Notes: a model not told the origin generated them from the sequence alone. Numbered from the stretch's first letter, positions 7,782-16,895 are shown. The stretch is 64,000 bases of DNA from Microbacterium sp. LCT-H2 (GCF_001866135.1 NZ_MODW01000001.1:1-64000), one strand, 5' to 3'. Numbers and translations: made by a program.

Positions 7782-9540
7782 CCGCCCCTGGTTCCGGATC
7801 ACCTGGCCGTTCGCCGTCGCCCTCGTCGGCATCGGCGTGGGCGCGCTGCTCAGTGCCGCCCTTCCCGGCTACTTCGTCTTCCTCGCGATCAGCGCCGTCA
7901 CGGCCGCGATCGCGATCCTCGGCCTCGGCATCGTCACCGGCTCGGCCGGGATGATCGCCCTGTGCCAGCTCACGTTCGCCGCGGTCGGGGCCTGGATCGT
8001 CTCGCTGCTGAACGTGATGCAGGCACCGGGCGGGTTCCTGGTCTGGCTCGTGCTCGGCGGTGTCGCAGCCGGTCTCGTCGGCATCCTCGTCGGGCTCCCC
8101 GCCCTGCGGCTGCGCGGGGTGAACCTGGCGGTGGTGACGCTCGGCTTCGCCGCGGCGGCCGACGTCACGCTCGTGCAGATCCAGTTCCCCGGCTCCGCGG
8201 ACGGCATCGCGATCGAGCGACCGGCGCTGTTCGGGAGCGACCGGGAGTTCTTCTTCCTCTCCATCGTCGTGCTCGCCGTCTGCGGCCTGGCGGTGTTCTT
8301 CCTGCAGCGCGGCCGGTGGGGCGCGAGCTGGAAGGCCGTTGCGTTCTCCGAGCGGGGCACGGCCGCGGCCGGGCAGAGCGTGCGCACCGCGAAGCTCACG
8401 GCGTTCGCGGTGTCGGCGGCCCTCGGCGGCATCTCCGGCGGGCTGCTCGCCGGACAGGTGCAGCTCCCCTTCGCCTCGAGCTTCACGCCGCTGCAGTCCC
8501 TCGCGCTGTACGTGCTGGCGATCATGTCCGGCGCGCACCTCATCGACATGGCCATCTTCGGCGGACTCCTCTGGGTGCTCGTGCCGGAGCTGCTCAAGCG
8601 CTGGGGCGTGCCGCAGGACTGGGGCTTCGTCGTGTTCGGCGTGCTGGGAGTGCAGGCCCTCACGAGCGGCACGAACCTCGGCCAGGGCATCCGCAACCTC
8701 CTGTACCGGCGGGCCGACCGGCGCACGGCCACCGCGGACCTCACGGCACTCCCGCCGGACGCGGGGACCGAGGCGACGGCGATCACCACGACCACGACCG
8801 CCACCGTCGACGAGGCCGCCCTCGACGGCGCTCCGGTGCTCACGGTCGACGGCCTGACCGTGCGGTTCGGGGCGCTCAAGGCCCTCGACGACGTCTCGTT
8901 CGCGGTGCCCGCCGCCTCGATCATGGGGCTCATCGGTCCGAACGGCGCAGGGAAGTCGACCTTCGTCGACGCCATCAGCGGCTTCCTCCCCCAGCACGAG
9001 GGCCGCGTGCTCCTCGGCGACCGCGACCTCGCCGGGCTCTCCCCCACGCGGCGTGCGCGGCTCGGACTGCGACGGACCTTCCAGCAGGACCGCGTCCCTC
9101 CGGCGCTGACGGTGGGCGGCTACGTGCGCTTCGTGGCCAGACGGCGGCTCGCCGCGGCGGACATCGACGAGGTCCTCGCGTTCTTCGGGTGCCCGCCTGC
9201 CCGGGCGCGCCTCTCGAGCGTCGACGTCGGCACCCGGCGGCTCGTGGAGGTCGCGGCGAACGTCGCCGCCCGCCCGCGCCTGCTCATCCTCGACGAGCCC
9301 GCCGCGGGCCTCTCGCACGAGGAGCATCTGGCGCTCGCGGCTCGCCTCCGCGAACTCCCGGGGCGCTACGGCGTGGCCCTCATCATCATCGAGCACGACC
9401 TGGACCTCGTCCGCTCGGTGTGCCCGACCCTCACGGTCCTCGACTTCGGCCGCGTCCTCGCGAGCGGCCCGCAGGCGGAGGTCCTCGCGAACCCCGACGT
9501 CGTCACGGCGTACATGGGAGAGACGGAGCTGCTGAAATGA
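7768..9540 (+). CDS. Fused ABC transporter permease/ATP-binding protein (LivM-LivG type)
   Basis: The 590-residue chain joins a LivM-like permease (about 1-320, with GLGIVTGSAGMIALCQLTFAAVG and the coupling part VAFSERGTAAAGQSVRTAK) to a LivG-like ATPase (about 350-590). The ATPase has Walker A GPNGAGKST and Walker B LLILDEP followed by the switch histidine in IIIEHDL. The usual LSYGQQ signature is replaced by SVDVGT before RRLVEVA. I recall similar variants in other actinobacterial fusions, so it is probably still active. AAGGAGG precedes the ATG at 7768. The fusion fixes a one-to-one ratio of the two subunits. It forms a heterodimeric importer with LivH and the downstream ATPase. Confidence 0.9.
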   Translation: MPLADRPWFRITWPFAVALVGIGVGALLSAALPGYFVFLAISAVTAAIAILGLGIVTGSAGMIALCQLTFAAVGAWIVSLLNVMQAPGGFLVWLVLGGVAAGLVGILVGLPALRLRGVNLAVVTLGFAAAADVTLVQIQFPGSADGIAIERPALFGSDREFFFLSIVVLAVCGLAVFFLQRGRWGASWKAVAFSERGTAAAGQSVRTAKLTAFAVSAALGGISGGLLAGQVQLPFASSFTPLQSLALYVLAIMSGAHLIDMAIFGGLLWVLVPELLKRWGVPQDWGFVVFGVLGVQALTSGTNLGQGIRNLLYRRADRRTATADLTALPPDAGTEATAITTTTTATVDEAALDGAPVLTVDGLTVRFGALKALDDVSFAVPAASIMGLIGPNGAGKSTFVDAISGFLPQHEGRVLLGDRDLAGLSPTRRARLGLRRTFQQDRVPPALTVGGYVRFVARRRLAAADIDEVLAFFGCPPARARLSSVDVGTRRLVEVAANVAARPRLLILDEPAAGLSHEEHLALAARLRELPGRYGVALIIIEHDLDLVRSVCPTLTVLDFGRVLASGPQAEVLANPDVVTAYMGETELLK

Positions 9541-10229
9541 GCGCACTGGTGCTCGACGGCGTCACGGTGAGCCGCGGTGCCGGACCGGTCATCTCGGACG
9601 TCTCGCTGCGGGTCGCCGGCGGCGAGGTCCTGGCCCTGGTCGGCCCGAACGGGGCAGGCAAGACGAGCCTGATCGAGGCGGTGTCCGGCGTGACGCCGCA
9701 CTCGTCCGGGTCGATCCTGCTGGACGGGGATCCGATCGACCGGCTCTCCCGCGTGGCGCGGGCCCGGCGCGGCATCGTGCACATCGAGCAGGGGCGGGCC
9801 GTGTTCCCGTCGCTGACCGTGCGCGAGAACCTCTCCCTCACGGCACGCACGGCCGGCGAGATCGAAGCCGTGCTCGCGCAGTTCCCGGAGCTGGAGAAGC
9901 GCATCGACTCCCCCACGGCGCTGCTGTCGGGTGGGGAGCAGCAGATGGTGGTGCTGGCACGGGCGTTTGCGGCGAAGCCCCGGGTGCTGCTCATCGACGA
10001 GATGTCCCTGGGCCTCGCGCCGGTGGTGTTCCTGCGCCTGATGCCGATCGTGTCGTCGATCGCGGAGTCCGGGGTGGCGGTGCTGCTGGTGGAGCAGTTC
10101 ACGCAGCTCGCCCTCGGTCTCGCGCAGGAGGCGGTGGTCGTCGCCGGCGGCCGCGTGTCGTTCCAGGGCGCGCCGCAGGCCCTCCAAGACGACCCCGCCC
10201 TCCTCCACCGCGCCTACCTCGGGGGCTGA
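9537..10229 (+). CDS. ABC transporter ATP-binding protein, LivF type
   Basis: The 230-residue ATPase has Walker A GPNGAGKT (about 37-44), the signature LSGGEQQM and Walker B VLLIDEMSLGLAP, all intact, followed by VEQF in the switch region. The LSGGEQQ form and the EMSLGLAP sequence are typical of LivF. Its start overlaps the stop of the permease/ATPase fusion in ATGA. It supplies the second nucleotide-binding domain of the importer, pairing with the ATPase half that has the altered signature. The operon probably ends after it, at the hairpin at 10261-10292. Confidence 0.92.
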   Translation: MSALVLDGVTVSRGAGPVISDVSLRVAGGEVLALVGPNGAGKTSLIEAVSGVTPHSSGSILLDGDPIDRLSRVARARRGIVHIEQGRAVFPSLTVRENLSLTARTAGEIEAVLAQFPELEKRIDSPTALLSGGEQQMVVLARAFAAKPRVLLIDEMSLGLAPVVFLRLMPIVSSIAESGVAVLLVEQFTQLALGLAQEAVVVAGGRVSFQGAPQALQDDPALLHRAYLGG

Positions 10230-10260
10230 CTCCCCGTCGACTCACTCCGTTGCGTTCCTC

Positions 10261-10292
10261 CCGGCCCCTTGCGTACGTGCGCAAGGGGCCGG
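10261..10292 (+). terminator. Strong hairpin terminator after the ABC importer operon
   Basis: The stem CCGGCCCCTTGCG (10261-10273) pairs perfectly with CGCAAGGGGCCGG (10280-10292) across a six-base loop. There is no long T tract after it, as is common in high-GC actinobacteria. It lies 31 bases after the LivF stop. Confidence 0.75.
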
Positions 10293-10340
10293 GGCGCGCG
10301 AAAGGGGGTGGGTCGGCGGCGTGGGGGTTAGCCTGAGGGA

Positions 10341-10991
10341 GTGACCGAGATCCTCCACGCCCGCGCCGCCCTGCTCGACATGGACGGGACCCTCGTCGAC
10401 TCGACCGCCGTCGTGGAGCGCCTCTGGCTCGCCTGGGCGGAGCCGCACGGGATCGATCCGGAGACCGTGCTCCGCACCGTCCACGGGCGCCAGGGACACC
10501 AGAGCATGGCGATCCTGCTCCCCGAGCGCGACCACGCGATCAACCTCCGCGAGAACGAGGTCATGCTCGCGACCGAGGCCTCCGACGTGGACGGTGTGAT
10601 CGGCATCCCGGGCGCCGAGGACCTGCTCGCCGCGCTTCAGCCGTTCCCGCACGCGGTGGTCACCTCGGCCAACATCGCCCTCATGACCGCGCGGATGGGC
10701 CAGGCCGGGCTCATGGTCCCCGAGCTCGCCGTGACGGCGGAGAACGTCTCGGCCTCGAAGCCCGATCCGGAGGGCTTCCTCCTCGCCGCCCGCACCCTCG
10801 GCATCGACCCTGCGGACTGCGTCGTGTTCGAGGACTCCGGCGCCGGCATCCAGGCCGCCCACGCGGCGGGCATGCGCGTGATCGGCATCGGTCCGCACGC
10901 GGGAGCCCACGCCCCGACCGTGCACGTCGACGACCTCACGCACGTCGCCGTGGTCCCGACCGACGAGGGCTTTGAGCTCCGGATCAACTGA
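10341..10991 (+). CDS. HAD-superfamily hydrolase (sugar-phosphatase-like)
   Basis: The 216-residue protein has all HAD motifs: motif I LLDMDGTLVD (about 12-21), motif II VVTSAN, a motif III lysine in SASKPDPEGF, and motif IV VVFEDSGAGIQAAHAAG. The helical cap after motif I places it with the beta-phosphoglucomutase/sugar-phosphatase subgroup, which dephosphorylates small sugar phosphates in the cytoplasm. GAGGGA precedes the GTG start. It stands alone after the terminator of the importer operon and converges with two dehydrogenase genes, so its link to the surrounding pathway is uncertain. Confidence 0.85.
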   Translation: MTEILHARAALLDMDGTLVDSTAVVERLWLAWAEPHGIDPETVLRTVHGRQGHQSMAILLPERDHAINLRENEVMLATEASDVDGVIGIPGAEDLLAALQPFPHAVVTSANIALMTARMGQAGLMVPELAVTAENVSASKPDPEGFLLAARTLGIDPADCVVFEDSGAGIQAAHAAGMRVIGIGPHAGAHAPTVHVDDLTHVAVVPTDEGFELRIN

Positions 10992-11029
10992 TCTCGGGGC
11001 GACGGCCAGCGCCCGCCCCTGACCCGGCG

Positions 11030-11845
11030 CTACATCCCGGCGTGGTCGAAGGCGATGGTCGGCACGTCGACCACGTGCGACCCGCCGTCCGCCACGATCA
11101 CGGCACCGGTGATGTACGACGACTCCCCCGACCCCAGGAACCGCACGACGGAGGCGATCTCGGCGGGCCGCGCCGGGCGGCGCAACGGCACGTCGGCGGT
11201 GACCGTCGCGTACCCCTCCTCGCGGGAGCCGAGACCGGCGTGCGCCGCGAACTCGTCCATCTCCTCGTCGGCCATCGGCGTCTGCACCCACCCGGGGCAG
11301 ATCGCGTTGACGCGCACGCCGTGGCGCCCGTAGTCGCGCGCGAGCGTCCGGGTGAGGCCGATGAGGGCGTGCTTGCCGACCGTGTATCCGGCCACCGACG
11401 GCCCCGCGAAGAGCCCGGCCAGCGAGGAGACGACCACGATCTGCCCCTTGGCCTCGATCAGCGCCGGCAGCGCCTCTCGTGCCATCACGAACGCGGTGGT
11501 GAGGTTGGCGCGGATCGCGGCGTCCCAGCTCGCGTCGTCGGTCTCGGCGACCGGGGAGAACCCGTGTCCCCCGGCGTTCGCGACGAGGACGTCGATCCGG
11601 CCGAACCGCGCGAGGATCTCGGCGATCGCGGCCTGTGCCGACGCCGTGTCCGCCGCGTCCGCGACGACGGGGAAGGCCCCGACGGCCCGCTCGACCTCGT
11701 GCAGCGGCTCGGGGCGGCGGCCCACCACGACGACGTGCGCCCCTTCGGCCGCGAACCGCTCCGCGACCGCCGCGCCGATGCCCGTGCCGCCTCCGGTGAT
11801 GACGACGACGCGTCCGGAGACGCTCGATCCGACCACGGTTGCCAT
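11030..11845 (-). CDS. SDR family NAD(P)-dependent oxidoreductase, 1
   Basis: This is a 271-residue classical short-chain dehydrogenase with the dinucleotide motif TGGGTGIG (17-24), NAG (90-92), the catalytic Ser at 140-141, and Tyr154 and Lys158 in YTVGK. The GTGIGAAVAERFAAEG context and the end SYITGAVIVADGGSHVVD are typical of alcohol or diol dehydrogenases of this class. It is transcribed with the second SDR gene upstream (54-base gap). The two are divergent from the APC permease/MoaF/amidohydrolase genes, which suggests they share a pathway. The substrate is not identifiable from the sequence. Confidence 0.88.
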   Translation of the reverse strand: MATVVGSSVSGRVVVITGGGTGIGAAVAERFAAEGAHVVVVGRRPEPLHEVERAVGAFPVVADAADTASAQAAIAEILARFGRIDVLVANAGGHGFSPVAETDDASWDAAIRANLTTAFVMAREALPALIEAKGQIVVVSSLAGLFAGPSVAGYTVGKHALIGLTRTLARDYGRHGVRVNAICPGWVQTPMADEEMDEFAAHAGLGSREEGYATVTADVPLRRPARPAEIASVVRFLGSGESSYITGAVIVADGGSHVVDVPTIAFDHAGM

Positions 11846-11898
11846 GTGTGCTCCTGTGTGTTCTGCGCGCGTGCGCGGTGGGGCCGGACGCGGGCGCG

Positions 11899-12648
11899 TC
11901 AGGCGGGGAATCCCGACCGGGCGGTGTACCCGAAGTCGCTGAGGAGGGTGGTGCCGTTGACCGCCCGGCTCCGCGGGGAGAGGAGGTAGACGACGTGCGC
12001 GGCGACCTCGTCGGCGCTCTGCACCGGGAAGGCGGGCTCGTCGAACGCCGCGGCGCCGAGGTCGCCCCGGCTCATCGGGGTGTCGACGATGGACGGTGAC
12101 ACCGCGTTCACCCGCACCCCGGTGCCGGCGAGGTCGACCGAGAGCGCTCTCCCGAACTGGACGAGCGCGCCCTTCGACGCGGCGTAGGGGGCCATGCCCG
12201 GTGAGGCCACGACGGCCGAGTCGCTCGCGAGCAGCACGACGGATCCGGCGGCGGACTCCCGGAGCGCCGGGATCGCGTGCTTGAGCACGAGGAACGCGCC
12301 GGTGACGTTGACGGCGAGGACACGGTTCCACGCCTCCAGGGCGGTCTCCTCGATGGGCGTCCCCACCGGGCCGGAGATCCCGGCGGCGCACACCACGGCA
12401 TCGAGACCGCCCAGCGCCCGGGCACCCGCGTCGACCGCGGCAGCCACCTGCTGCTCGTCCGTGACGTCGGCGGCGAGCAGCACCGGATCGATGCCGGCCT
12501 CCCCCATCGCGTCCCGGAGCGCGGCGGCGTCCCGGTCGAGCAGCGCGACCCGCACCCCCTCGGCCGCGAGCGCCCGGGCGACGGCGCGACCGATGCCGGA
12601 GGCAGCCCCCGTGACGAGGGCCGTCGTGCCATCGAGCTGCAGGTCCAT
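11899..12648 (-). CDS. SDR family NAD(P)-dependent oxidoreductase, 2
   Basis: The 249-residue short-chain dehydrogenase has TGAASGIG (13-20), an altered CAAG in place of NNAG (87-90), the Ser pair at 142 and 144, and Tyr155 and Lys159 in YAASK. Asp38 after the second strand (LLDRD) suggests NAD(H) preference. The ATG at 12648 follows GGAGG by six bases. It is first in a two-gene unit with the SDR gene at 11030-11845. Two distinct dehydrogenases side by side suggest successive oxidation steps, but this is inference. Confidence 0.88.
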   Translation of the reverse strand: MDLQLDGTTALVTGAASGIGRAVARALAAEGVRVALLDRDAAALRDAMGEAGIDPVLLAADVTDEQQVAAAVDAGARALGGLDAVVCAAGISGPVGTPIEETALEAWNRVLAVNVTGAFLVLKHAIPALRESAAGSVVLLASDSAVVASPGMAPYAASKGALVQFGRALSVDLAGTGVRVNAVSPSIVDTPMSRGDLGAAAFDEPAFPVQSADEVAAHVVYLLSPRSRAVNGTTLLSDFGYTARSGFPA

Positions 12649-12669
12649 CGCATCCTCCGACCGCGGCCC

Positions 12670-12685
12670 GGCGCCGCGCGGCGCC
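12670..12685. promoter_or_regulatory. 16-bp perfect palindrome in the SDR/permease divergent intergenic region
   Basis: GGCGCCGCGCGGCGCC is self-complementary. It lies in the 243-base region between the divergent second SDR gene and the APC permease gene, just upstream of the SDR ribosome-binding site. Its position suits a regulatory site or leader hairpin, but such palindromes also arise by chance in GC-rich DNA. I see no clear -35/-10 pair here. Confidence 0.3.
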
Positions 12686-12891
12686 GACGAGACAGCGGTG
12701 TCGTCTCGGTCATCCTGCTCCGCAGGGCGGAGGGGGCGCACGCCCGCCGCCGGGGTGTGCGCGGTGGCACCATCGTCCTTCGCTCACGGTCAAGCGTCGG
12801 GACGGGGCGACGAGCAGACTCGCTCTATCGACGATTCTCCTCGTCGTCGATGCCGTGTCCGCACGGCCGTCACCCGAGCAAAGGAGCCGAC

Positions 12892-14346
12892 GTGGCAGAG
12901 CAGACCTCCGCACCCACGACGCCGCACCACACCTCCCTCCGCCCCGGCGCCCTCGGCGTCGCGGGCATCGTCTTCCTCGTCCTCGCCGCCGTCGCGCCGC
13001 TGACCGGGATCGTCGTCGTCGCCTCCCTCGCCATCGCGCTGGGCAACGGCGGCGGCACCCCGATGTCGTTCTTCCTCGTCGCGGCCATCCTGCTGCTGTT
13101 CGCGATCGGCTACGCCCAGATGTCGAAGCAGCTCGTGAACGCCGGGGGCTTCTACGCCTTCGTCGTGAAGGGCCTCGGCCGCACCGGCGGACTCGTCGCG
13201 GGCCTCATCGCGACGCTCGGCTACAACTTCTTCGTGGTCGGCACGATCGGCACCAGCGGCTTCTTCATGCAGACGATCATCCGCGACCTCACCGGGCTCG
13301 ACGTGCACTGGCTCGTCTGGGGCCTGCTGTCGATCGTCGTCTGCTTCGTGCTCGCCCGGATCGGCGTCGACTTCAGCTCGAAGGTGCTCGGGGTGTGCCT
13401 CGTGCTCGAGGTGCTCATGCTCGTCGTGTTCGACATCTCGGTGCTCGTGCAGACCGGCTACGACGTCGCCGCGTTCAGCCCGGAGGCCGTGTTCTCCGGC
13501 TCGCTGCCCATCGGCCTGCTGCTCGCGGCGACCGGCTTCCTCGGCTTCGAGGCCACCGCGCTCTTCAGCGAGGAGGCCAAGCAGCCGCTGCGCACCATCC
13601 CACGGGCGACCTACACCTCGATCATCGCGATCGGCGTGATCCTCGGCGTCACGACCTGGGCCGTGGTGAGCGCGACCGGCGTCGCGCAGGCGCAGGCCAC
13701 GGCGCTCGAGCACCTGCCCACGGGCGACCTCATCTTCTCGCTCTCGCAGCAGTACCTCGGCGGCCCGCTCACGACCGTGATGATGGTGCTGCTCCTGGTG
13801 AGCCTGTTCGCGGCGATGCTCGCCTTCCACAACTCGGCCACCCGCTACCTGTACTCGCTGGGTCGCGCGAAGATCCTCCCCCAGGCTCTCGCCCGCACCC
13901 GCCCGAACGGCGCCCCGCAGCTCGCGGGCATCGTGCAGGCCGGCTTCGCGGCGATCGTGGCGATCCTGTTCGCCCTCGCCGGGGCCGATCCCATCGTCAC
14001 GCTCGTGCCCGCGATGCTCGGCTTCGGCACCCTCAGCGTGCTGATCCTGCAGGGGCTCGCGGCGATCTCGATCGTCGTGTACTTCCGGCGCCGGAACGAC
14101 CCGCGGTGGTGGAGCACGTTCATCGCGCCGGGCATCGGCTTCCTCGGCATCGCGGCCATCTCGATCCTGGCGATCGTGAACTTCAACATCGTCGCCGGCT
14201 CCGAGGAGCTCGCGATCCGCCTGATGCCGCTCCTGCTCGTGCTCGCACTGATCGGGGGCATCGTCTACGCCGCATACCTCCGCCGTGCCAAGCCCGCCGT
14301 CTACGACGGCCTCGCCACCGACCTGGAGCGGTTCAGCGACCGCTGA
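12892..14346 (+). CDS. APC family permease (amino acid/polyamine/organocation type)
   Basis: The 484-residue protein has about twelve transmembrane segments. The first helices contain the APC signature region (LGVAGIVFLVLAAVAPLTGI), and a later segment has ATGFLGFEATALFSEEAKQP, matching the conserved FxGFE...EE part of the family. It should be a cytoplasmic-membrane uptake system for an amino acid, amine or related organic compound. The GTG at 12892 follows AAGGAG by five bases; upstream in-frame starts lack a better site. It leads an operon with the second MoaF gene and an amidohydrolase, so it may carry their substrate. Confidence 0.88.
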   Translation: MAEQTSAPTTPHHTSLRPGALGVAGIVFLVLAAVAPLTGIVVVASLAIALGNGGGTPMSFFLVAAILLLFAIGYAQMSKQLVNAGGFYAFVVKGLGRTGGLVAGLIATLGYNFFVVGTIGTSGFFMQTIIRDLTGLDVHWLVWGLLSIVVCFVLARIGVDFSSKVLGVCLVLEVLMLVVFDISVLVQTGYDVAAFSPEAVFSGSLPIGLLLAATGFLGFEATALFSEEAKQPLRTIPRATYTSIIAIGVILGVTTWAVVSATGVAQAQATALEHLPTGDLIFSLSQQYLGGPLTTVMMVLLLVSLFAAMLAFHNSATRYLYSLGRAKILPQALARTRPNGAPQLAGIVQAGFAAIVAILFALAGADPIVTLVPAMLGFGTLSVLILQGLAAISIVVYFRRRNDPRWWSTFIAPGIGFLGIAAISILAIVNFNIVAGSEELAIRLMPLLLVLALIGGIVYAAYLRRAKPAVYDGLATDLERFSDR

Positions 14347-14385
14347 CGCCCGCGCCGACCCCGTTCTCCGAAGGAAGGAATCCCC

Positions 14386-15225
14386 ATGACGACCCTCAAC
14401 CCCGCCGACACCTCCACCTGGCTGCCGCTGGAAGGCCTCGCCCCCGGCTTCGACGCCAACAAGGCCCCGCACAGCACCGCCCTCAGCGGTCGCGAGCTCG
14501 CCGTCGTCGACGCCCGCGGCACCCGCATCGTCCACCGCTTCGACGACTCGACCGTCGCCTGGGAGTACCAGCCCGGCGCCGAGGACCCCACGGAGGCCGC
14601 GGCCGACACCGACGACTACGAGGCCTTCGAGGTGGACGACGAGCTCTACTTCGTGCAGTTCCACCACCGCTACCTCCCGAACGAGGCCGTCTCGCTCGTG
14701 CTCGACCTGCGGCACGGACGCTCCCTCGCGGTGATCTCCGAGATCCTTCCCGCGCCCGAGCAGGGCCGCACCCGGGTGCAGCACCACTTCGCCCCCGGCA
14801 CCATCGAGGGCGCCGACGTCACCGGCACCGAGGCCGCCCCCACGACCACGCTCATCGGGCGCCGCGTGGAATGGGTCTACAGCGAGGAGCACGCCTACGA
14901 GCACGTGTACCTCTCCCCGCGCTGGTACTCGTGGCAGTGTCTGGCCGGTCCGGAGCGCGGACTCGCCGACACCGACGAGAACAGCGTGTGGGAGGTGCGC
15001 CCCGGGATCTACGTCTTCGCGTGGCGCGAGAAGGTGATCCCGTGCGCCTCGGTCACGATCGCCGACCACCGCGACGTGAACGCGATCCGCTCCCACGGCG
15101 TGCTGTTCGGTCTGGACGAGACCGGTGAGGTGCCGACGCACTTCACGTTCGGCGCGCACGGCCGCCTGCTGTCGACCACCCACCACACGCCCGCGCTCGA
15201 GCCCGCAACCTTCGGAGACGCCTGA
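14386..15225 (+). CDS. MoaF family protein, copy 2
   Basis: The 279-residue protein has the same two-half layout as the copy at 4382-5170 and shares the central block YEHVY (171-175) and WQCL (183-186). Flanking residues differ, so the two are divergent paralogues and not a recent duplication. It lies 39 bases after the APC permease gene and one base before the amidohydrolase gene, behind GAAGGAAGG. The MoaF name refers to molybdenum cofactor biosynthesis, which the context does not support. Ligand binding or catalysis on the imported substrate is the more economical inference, as the family is thought to have a lipocalin-like fold. Confidence 0.8.
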   Translation: MTTLNPADTSTWLPLEGLAPGFDANKAPHSTALSGRELAVVDARGTRIVHRFDDSTVAWEYQPGAEDPTEAAADTDDYEAFEVDDELYFVQFHHRYLPNEAVSLVLDLRHGRSLAVISEILPAPEQGRTRVQHHFAPGTIEGADVTGTEAAPTTTLIGRRVEWVYSEEHAYEHVYLSPRWYSWQCLAGPERGLADTDENSVWEVRPGIYVFAWREKVIPCASVTIADHRDVNAIRSHGVLFGLDETGEVPTHFTFGAHGRLLSTTHHTPALEPATFGDA

Positions 15226-15226
15226 C

Positions 15227-16870
15227 ATGACCGACGTCGCCGACCTCCTCGTCACCGGCTCCGTGATTCGCACGTCCGACCGCGCCCGTCCGCGCGCCGA
15301 GGCCTTCGCCGTGCGCGACGGACGGATCCTCGCCGTCGGCGACCGCGCCGACGTGGAGGCGTTCCGGGGCCGCCGCACGCGGGTCGTCGAGGTCGGCAAC
15401 GCCGCCGTCTACCCCGGCTTCGTGGACGTGCACAACCACCACGCGCTCGCCGGGCGGACCGAGCTCTTCGAACTGTCGCTCGCCCCGTCCCTCACGCTCG
15501 ACGAGATCCTCGACCGGGTGCGGGAGAAGGCGCAGACTCTGCCCGAGGACGCCTGGATCGTCGGCGGCGCCGTGGCCACGACCCTGCTGCCGACCCTCGC
15601 GGACACCGCCACCCGGCGGCGGCTGGACGAGGCGGCGGGCGGACGGCCGGTGGCGCTCATGGAGGACTCCCGCCACAACCGCTGGGCCAGCACCCGGGCC
15701 CTGGAGCTCGCCGGCATCACGGCGGCCAGCATCCCGACCTCCGGGGTCACGGTGCTCGACCCCGACGACGGCACCCCCACCGGCGTGCTCCTGGAAGCCG
15801 CCGGCATCCCGGTGCAGGAGGCGTACGACCGCAGCGGCGGACTCACCGCGGACCAGCATGCCGCCGCATCCCGGCACGGCATCGAGCTGCTCAACTCCTT
15901 CGGGATCACGGCGTTCCAGGACGCGGGGGTCTCTGTCGACATCCTCGCCGCACTCGCCGGGCTCGACCGCGCCGACGAGCTGCACGCCTGGGTCGTCTCC
16001 TCGCTCCTCATCAACGACGAGATCTTCGGGTTCGACCCCATCGGCGCTCCCCTGCTCGACCGGGGCGAGGAGTTCCGCACCCCGCACCATCGCCCGGACT
16101 TCGTGAAGATCTTCCTCGACGGCGTGCCGCCCGCCCGCACCGCCTCCTTCCTCGACCCGTATCCCGCGGATCCGGTGCACGGTGCGCACTTCCACGGCGA
16201 GACGACCATGACCCTCGACGAGCTCACCGGCTGGCTGCGGGCCGTCGCGGCCCGCGGTCTCGGGGCCAAGGTGCACTGCACTGGCGACGGGTCGGCACGC
16301 CTCGTGCTCGACGCGACCGCGCGCGTGCGCGCGGAGGGCTTCACGACGCCGGTGCAGATCGCGCACGGGCAGTTCCTCGCGGAGAGCGACATCCCCCGCC
16401 TGGCGGCCCTCGACGTCTCCGCCGACATCTCCCCGTTCATCTGGTACCCGGGCGTCATCCCTCAGGCGCTGGCGGACGTGCTGGGAGAGCGGGCCGAGCA
16501 CTCGCAGCCCAACCGCGCCCTCCTCGACGCCGGAGCCCTCGTGGCCGGCGGCTCGGACTGGCCGGTGAGCGAGTCGCCGAACACGCTCGAAGGCCTGCAG
16601 GGGCTGGTGACACGCGCCGATCCGCTCGGTCGGGCCGCGGGCACGCTGTGGCCGGAGCAGGCGATCTCCGCCGAGGAGGCGCTGGAGGTCTTCACGATCA
16701 ACGCCGCGACGGCGATGGGGCTCGGCGCGGAGACCGGTTCCCTGACCCCCGGCAAGTCCGCCGACTTCGTGATCCTGGAACGGGACGCGATCGGCGGACC
16801 GGCGGAGGAGATCGTGCACACCGAGGTCGTCTCGACGTGGTTCGCCGGGCGCACGGTGCACGAGCGCTGA
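15227..16870 (+). CDS. Amidohydrolase family protein (YtcJ/Amidohydro_3 type)
   Basis: The 547-residue metal-dependent hydrolase has the N-terminal beta-sandwich part, then the metal-binding PGFVDVHNHH (about 64-73). Later come KIFLDGVPPARTASF, a catalytic HCTGDG region, AHGQF and the GGSDWPVSESPN strand with the terminal metal-binding Asp. This is the layout of YtcJ-like exoenzymes acting on C-N bonds. It follows the second MoaF gene by one base and probably hydrolyses an amide, carbamate or cyclic substrate brought in by the APC permease. The actual substrate is not evident. Confidence 0.88.
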   Translation: MTDVADLLVTGSVIRTSDRARPRAEAFAVRDGRILAVGDRADVEAFRGRRTRVVEVGNAAVYPGFVDVHNHHALAGRTELFELSLAPSLTLDEILDRVREKAQTLPEDAWIVGGAVATTLLPTLADTATRRRLDEAAGGRPVALMEDSRHNRWASTRALELAGITAASIPTSGVTVLDPDDGTPTGVLLEAAGIPVQEAYDRSGGLTADQHAAASRHGIELLNSFGITAFQDAGVSVDILAALAGLDRADELHAWVVSSLLINDEIFGFDPIGAPLLDRGEEFRTPHHRPDFVKIFLDGVPPARTASFLDPYPADPVHGAHFHGETTMTLDELTGWLRAVAARGLGAKVHCTGDGSARLVLDATARVRAEGFTTPVQIAHGQFLAESDIPRLAALDVSADISPFIWYPGVIPQALADVLGERAEHSQPNRALLDAGALVAGGSDWPVSESPNTLEGLQGLVTRADPLGRAAGTLWPEQAISAEEALEVFTINAATAMGLGAETGSLTPGKSADFVILERDAIGGPAEEIVHTEVVSTWFAGRTVHER

Positions 16871-16895
16871 GCGCGCTGCGCCGTACGATGGGCGC

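Noticed and set aside
9200..9300. An inactivated ATPase in the LivM-LivG fusion because LSGGQ is missing
   Set aside because: Walker A, Walker B and the switch His are intact, and I recall similar signature variants in homologous fusions.
4382..15225. Molybdenum cofactor biosynthesis locus, based on the MoaF family name
   Set aside because: No moaA, moaC, moeA or molybdoenzyme gene is present; the context is transport and catabolism.
12790..15399. A long minus-strand open frame opposite the APC permease and second MoaF gene
   Set aside because: It is low-complexity and acidic/basic in composition with no domain pattern, and the plus strand encodes clear membrane and MoaF proteins.
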